The position numbers were made by a program, and so were the translations under genes. The notes under the pieces were generated by a model. That model did no database searches and was not told the origin of the DNA. It saw only the letters and a program-made list of their open reading frames with translations. From Candidatus Coatesiibacteriota bacterium (lineage in GTDB: Bacteria; B130-G9): a DNA stretch of 9,527 nt. Below are positions 7,603-9,527 of the stretch, piece by piece; the first letter of the stretch is position 1; the number at the start of each line of letters is the position of its first letter. The DNA lies in contig JAFGIT010000171.1 in the NCBI GenBank assembly GCA_016929465.1, forward strand, positions 1 through 9,527, written 5' to 3'.

Positions 7603-7640
7603 GTTGTTTATTAATGAGTTCTTCAATCGGGCTATCTGGA

Positions 7641-7669
7641 TTCATAACAATTCAAGCTATGGTCTTCAA
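7641..7669 (-). promoter_or_regulatory. Candidate sigma70-type promoter of the thioredoxin operon
   Basis: On the minus strand TTGAAG (7669-7664) and TATGAA (7646-7641) are separated by 17 bases, each matching four of six consensus positions. Transcription would begin near 7634, giving a leader of about 45 bases before ATG 7591. It is the best pair found upstream of the operon but is unproven. Confidence 0.4.
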
Positions 7670-7708
7670 GCGCGTAGTTTCCGTCGCCGGCATCGACTCA
7701 TCATCGCT

Positions 7709-7766
7709 GCGGTACCCCACCGCGTCAAAGCAACCCCATGGATTGGGCGCTTTACCCTTATGGTAA
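7709..7766. other. Cluster of three short inverted repeats
   Basis: GCGGT/ACCGC (7709-7713, 7719-7723; 5-base loop), AAAGC/GCTTT (7727-7731, 7749-7753) enclosing a CCC/GGG pair, and TTACC/GGTAA (7752-7756, 7762-7766; 5-base loop) follow each other almost without gaps. The last two overlap by two bases, so they would be alternatives. Each is short enough to occur by chance; the close packing in a non-coding region is the only reason to note it. It could be a protein-binding site or a small structured RNA on either strand. If the plus-strand promoter at 7842-7869 is real, this cluster lies upstream of it. Confidence 0.25.
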
Positions 7767-7841
7767 GAGGGCACTCGTTGAGGCGCTATCTGAAGGAGGC
7801 CAGGTGGAGCGTGAACACGAGTAGCCATCCCCAGGAGAAAG

Positions 7842-7869
7842 TTGAACTTCCATCCACCAAGGTTATGAT
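7842..7869 (+). promoter_or_regulatory. Candidate sigma70-type promoter of the secreted protein gene
   Basis: TTGAAC (7842-7847) and TATGAT (7864-7869, five of six consensus positions) are 16 bases apart. Transcription would begin near 7876, about 74 bases before ATG 7950. Confidence 0.45.
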
Positions 7870-7939
7870 GTACCAAGAATACGAGTTGAATCTCGAGCTA
7901 TATGGGGTGTCTTGCCCGAGAGGGCGCTTAACCGATTTT

Positions 7940-7946
7940 GGAGGAG
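7940..7946 (+). promoter_or_regulatory. Ribosome-binding site of the secreted protein gene
   Basis: GGAGGAG, with its GGAGG core ending 5 bases before ATG 7950. It is strong and well spaced, and fixes the start of the open-ended gene. Confidence 0.8.
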
Positions 7947-7949
7947 ATC

Positions 7950-9527
7950 ATGTATAGAACTATTCTTATCGTTTTTTTGCTCGCTCTTTGCCTTGGCGCG
8001 CATGCTGAGACTCTAGAGATGCTTCCTTTCGATACCAGAGTCGAGCCCTTGCCCGAGTCGACTTTCATCCCCGATGACTCCGCTCGGGAATTGAGGCTCG
8101 GCTTCGAGGCATCTAGAAAGCCGATCGCGCTTGATGGCAGGGGAGACTACTTCCGCAATCTCACACTCACAGAGGCGATATCGCCAACGGCCGAGGAGGC
8201 ACTCGAAATCGTGCCGGATTGGCTGAGCATGGACCTCTATGACATGTTCACGAGGCTTTCGCCGGTCGATCAAGAGAGCTACGGTCAGCTCTTGCTTTCC
8301 ATTTCCGATCCCCGCCTGATCGATGAAGTGGCCTTCACGATAGCCCATTCTTCAAAGTCTATCTTGAGCTCGACCGATCCGGACGTGTACGTGGTAAATG
8401 CCCAGTTGCTATACGAAGTGGATCCCATCATATCCTACGCGGATATAATAGACTACGGTGAGGCAGGTACCGATCCTGACTACTACTCGACAATCATATA
8501 TACCTCGATAGTCAGCGGGGCGACGGTCCAGTACGAATTGCCGCTCGACATATATTACTGGTACGTGGTTCACCCGAAGCTGGGTGACGAGTACCCGTCG
8601 ATGAATCCAAATCCATCAACGAATCAAAGCACCTACGGCTATTTCTGGCGCGAGTATCTCTTCTACAATCCATCAGAGGACTTCGACTACAGCATTTACC
8701 GCATTGCCAAATATCCGAATATGCTGGAAGAGGGAGATGTAGACGGTTGGGGTCCGAGCGCCACGGGCTACCTGGCCGACGGTTCCCGGCAATGCAATGA
8801 GGGCATAATCCTGGGAGGTCCCGGAACAGAGCGTCCTGTGCTGGTTGAATATCATTGGAGCTACGGTCGGATAGTGGTAACGACGTTGGATGTTGAGCGA
8901 GCATACGATGCCGGACACGGCGCTGTTCTGGAGAACATGCTGATGCGATCAAGTGGCCATCAGGACGAATTCATGGTGCCATACTCTGGCCCGGGCAGCT
9001 ACTTCGACCAAATCGGAATAATCGACGATAGCGGGGATCCAGATACTATCGGGCCCATTACAGAGGTGCTGGATGACAACGGCGTCCGCTACATCTTACT
9101 TACGGTCTCCGAGATAATGGAGATCGAAGAGTGGGAACGCTACTTCACGAAGCTCCTGATTCCATCATATCAGAGCCGCGCAACATACGAGTCTCTCGTT
9201 TCAGAGGAATTCATGGCAAAGCTCAATGATTGGTTGAACACAGTTGGCGGGACGGTGGAGTTCCACGGCGCATGCACCGCTGAAAACGACTGGTCCGATC
9301 TTCAAGTCCTCAAATTGAGCTACGTTGCAGAGGAGATCGACGACTTCTCAATCAACCGTTTTCCGGTCCTCGGCGATGTCATAAGCAAAGCCACACACGT
9401 CTGGGACGACAATTACGTGAAGGCAGGCCTTTCGCGCTATCGGCCATTCGAGGAGGGCCAGATGGCCGTTGATGTCATCACGAATTGGGCATCTCGAATG
9501 CTCTGGATCCGGGCCCGTGGCAATCGC
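7950..9527 (+). CDS. Large secreted protein, 3' end cut by the window edge; possible transglutaminase-like family
   Basis: From ATG 7950 the frame stays open for 526 codons to the last base, with no stop, so the gene is partial. The start has GGAGGAG at ideal spacing. The N-terminus is a signal peptide (MYRTILIVFLLALCLGAHA, then ETLEM; cleavage after residue 19). Residues about 80-250 are acidic and Tyr-rich, with 'ADIIDYGEAG.DPDYYST' and 'YYWYVVHPKLGDEYP', then 'FWREYLFY'. Residues about 285-445 look like a Rossmann or GATase1-like fold: 'YGRIVVTTLDVERAYD' (about 305), 'IGIIDDSGDPDT' (355), 'LLIPSYQSR' (about 403) and 'GGTVEFHGACT' (433). The visible end, 'ITNWASRMLWIRARGNR', resembles the lead into a transglutaminase-like Cys-His domain in large secreted proteins of uncultured bacteria and archaea; that domain would lie beyond the window. 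The coding call is firm and the family is tentative. It is transcribed divergently from the thioredoxin operon. Confidence 0.85.
   Translation, partial: MYRTILIVFLLALCLGAHAETLEMLPFDTRVEPLPESTFIPDDSARELRLGFEASRKPIALDGRGDYFRNLTLTEAISPTAEEALEIVPDWLSMDLYDMFTRLSPVDQESYGQLLLSISDPRLIDEVAFTIAHSSKSILSSTDPDVYVVNAQLLYEVDPIISYADIIDYGEAGTDPDYYSTIIYTSIVSGATVQYELPLDIYYWYVVHPKLGDEYPSMNPNPSTNQSTYGYFWREYLFYNPSEDFDYSIYRIAKYPNMLEEGDVDGWGPSATGYLADGSRQCNEGIILGGPGTERPVLVEYHWSYGRIVVTTLDVERAYDAGHGAVLENMLMRSSGHQDEFMVPYSGPGSYFDQIGIIDDSGDPDTIGPITEVLDDNGVRYILLTVSEIMEIEEWERYFTKLLIPSYQSRATYESLVSEEFMAKLNDWLNTVGGTVEFHGACTAENDWSDLQVLKLSYVAEEIDDFSINRFPVLGDVISKATHVWDDNYVKAGLSRYRPFEEGQMAVDVITNWASRMLWIRARGNR

Larger units (their letters stand above)
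7592..7949. other. Divergent intergenic region, 358 bases, with candidate promoters and short hairpins
   Basis: The region separates the minus-strand thioredoxin operon from the plus-strand secreted protein gene. Several reading frames cross it, but none has a credible ribosome-binding site and protein-like composition. Besides the two candidate promoters it holds a cluster of small inverted repeats at 7709-7766, listed separately. No tRNA or recognised riboswitch was identified. Confidence 0.6.

Noticed and set aside
7592-7645. N-terminal extension of the thioredoxin to ATG 7645
   Set aside because: There is no ribosome-binding site, it would place a polar stretch before the signal peptide, and it overlaps the candidate -10 box.
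7709-7766. Possible cyclic-di-GMP-type riboswitch suggested by GTCAAAGC and TGGTAAG strings
   Set aside because: The order and pairing of the conserved aptamer elements are not met; only isolated short words are similar.
7601-7957. Reading frames of 118 (plus) and 74 (minus) codons over the divergent intergenic region
   Set aside because: There is no ribosome-binding site, composition is not protein-like, and they overlap the candidate promoters and the start of the secreted protein gene.
8512-8952. A 146-codon minus-strand frame at the right side, and others at 8013-8348 and 8673-8918
   Set aside because: They are antisense shadows of the open-ended plus-strand gene starting at 7950.

Overview
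The window comes from a diderm (Gram-negative-type) bacterium. It encodes an AsmA-family envelope protein, a probable lipoprotein, a probable outer-membrane beta-barrel with a C-terminal phenylalanine signal, and several proteins with export signals. Shine-Dalgarno sites are strong and canonical (GGAGG/AAGGAG). Base composition is moderately GC-rich by eye. The mix of divergent AsmA, DUF4266/DUF3570-type and transglutaminase-like secreted proteins suits an uncultured environmental lineage, but nothing here fixes the phylum. I see no phage genes, insertion sequences, tRNA, rRNA or CRISPR arrays.

Layout. 1-272: leader region without a confident gene. 273-4025 (+): a 1250-residue AsmA-family protein built from four tandem modules of about 152-164 residues between an N-terminal membrane anchor and a C-terminal AsmA-like domain. 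4026-4058: short convergent gap. 4059-7591 (-): a tight four-gene transcription unit, read right to left: a secreted TlpA-like thioredoxin (7591-7073), a small DUF4266-like lipoprotein with a Gly-rich CxxC tail (7076-6816, overlapping tlpA by 4 bases), a DUF3570-like outer-membrane beta-barrel (6804-5629), and a polytopic membrane protein resembling GT-C glycosyltransferases (about 5606-4059). 7592-7949: a 358-base divergent intergenic region with candidate promoters in both directions and several short hairpins. 7950-9527 (+): the first 526 codons of a large secreted protein that runs off the right edge; it has no stop codon inside the window.

How the genes may work together. The thioredoxin / DUF4266 / DUF3570 trio looks like a conserved envelope cassette. 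The sequence supports a working model in which the periplasmic thioredoxin acts on the cysteines of the lipoprotein tail and possibly on the CxC near the mature N-terminus of the barrel. The AsmA protein and the GT-C-like protein also belong to envelope biogenesis, but they need not share a pathway with the trio. The right-hand gene is divergently transcribed and probably independent.

The points most worth a second look are the DUF4266-like CxxC variant and its redox partner, the likely CTG start of the GT-C-like gene with a perfect 10-bp hairpin inside its first codons, the 164-residue periodicity of the AsmA protein, and the edge-truncated secreted protein.
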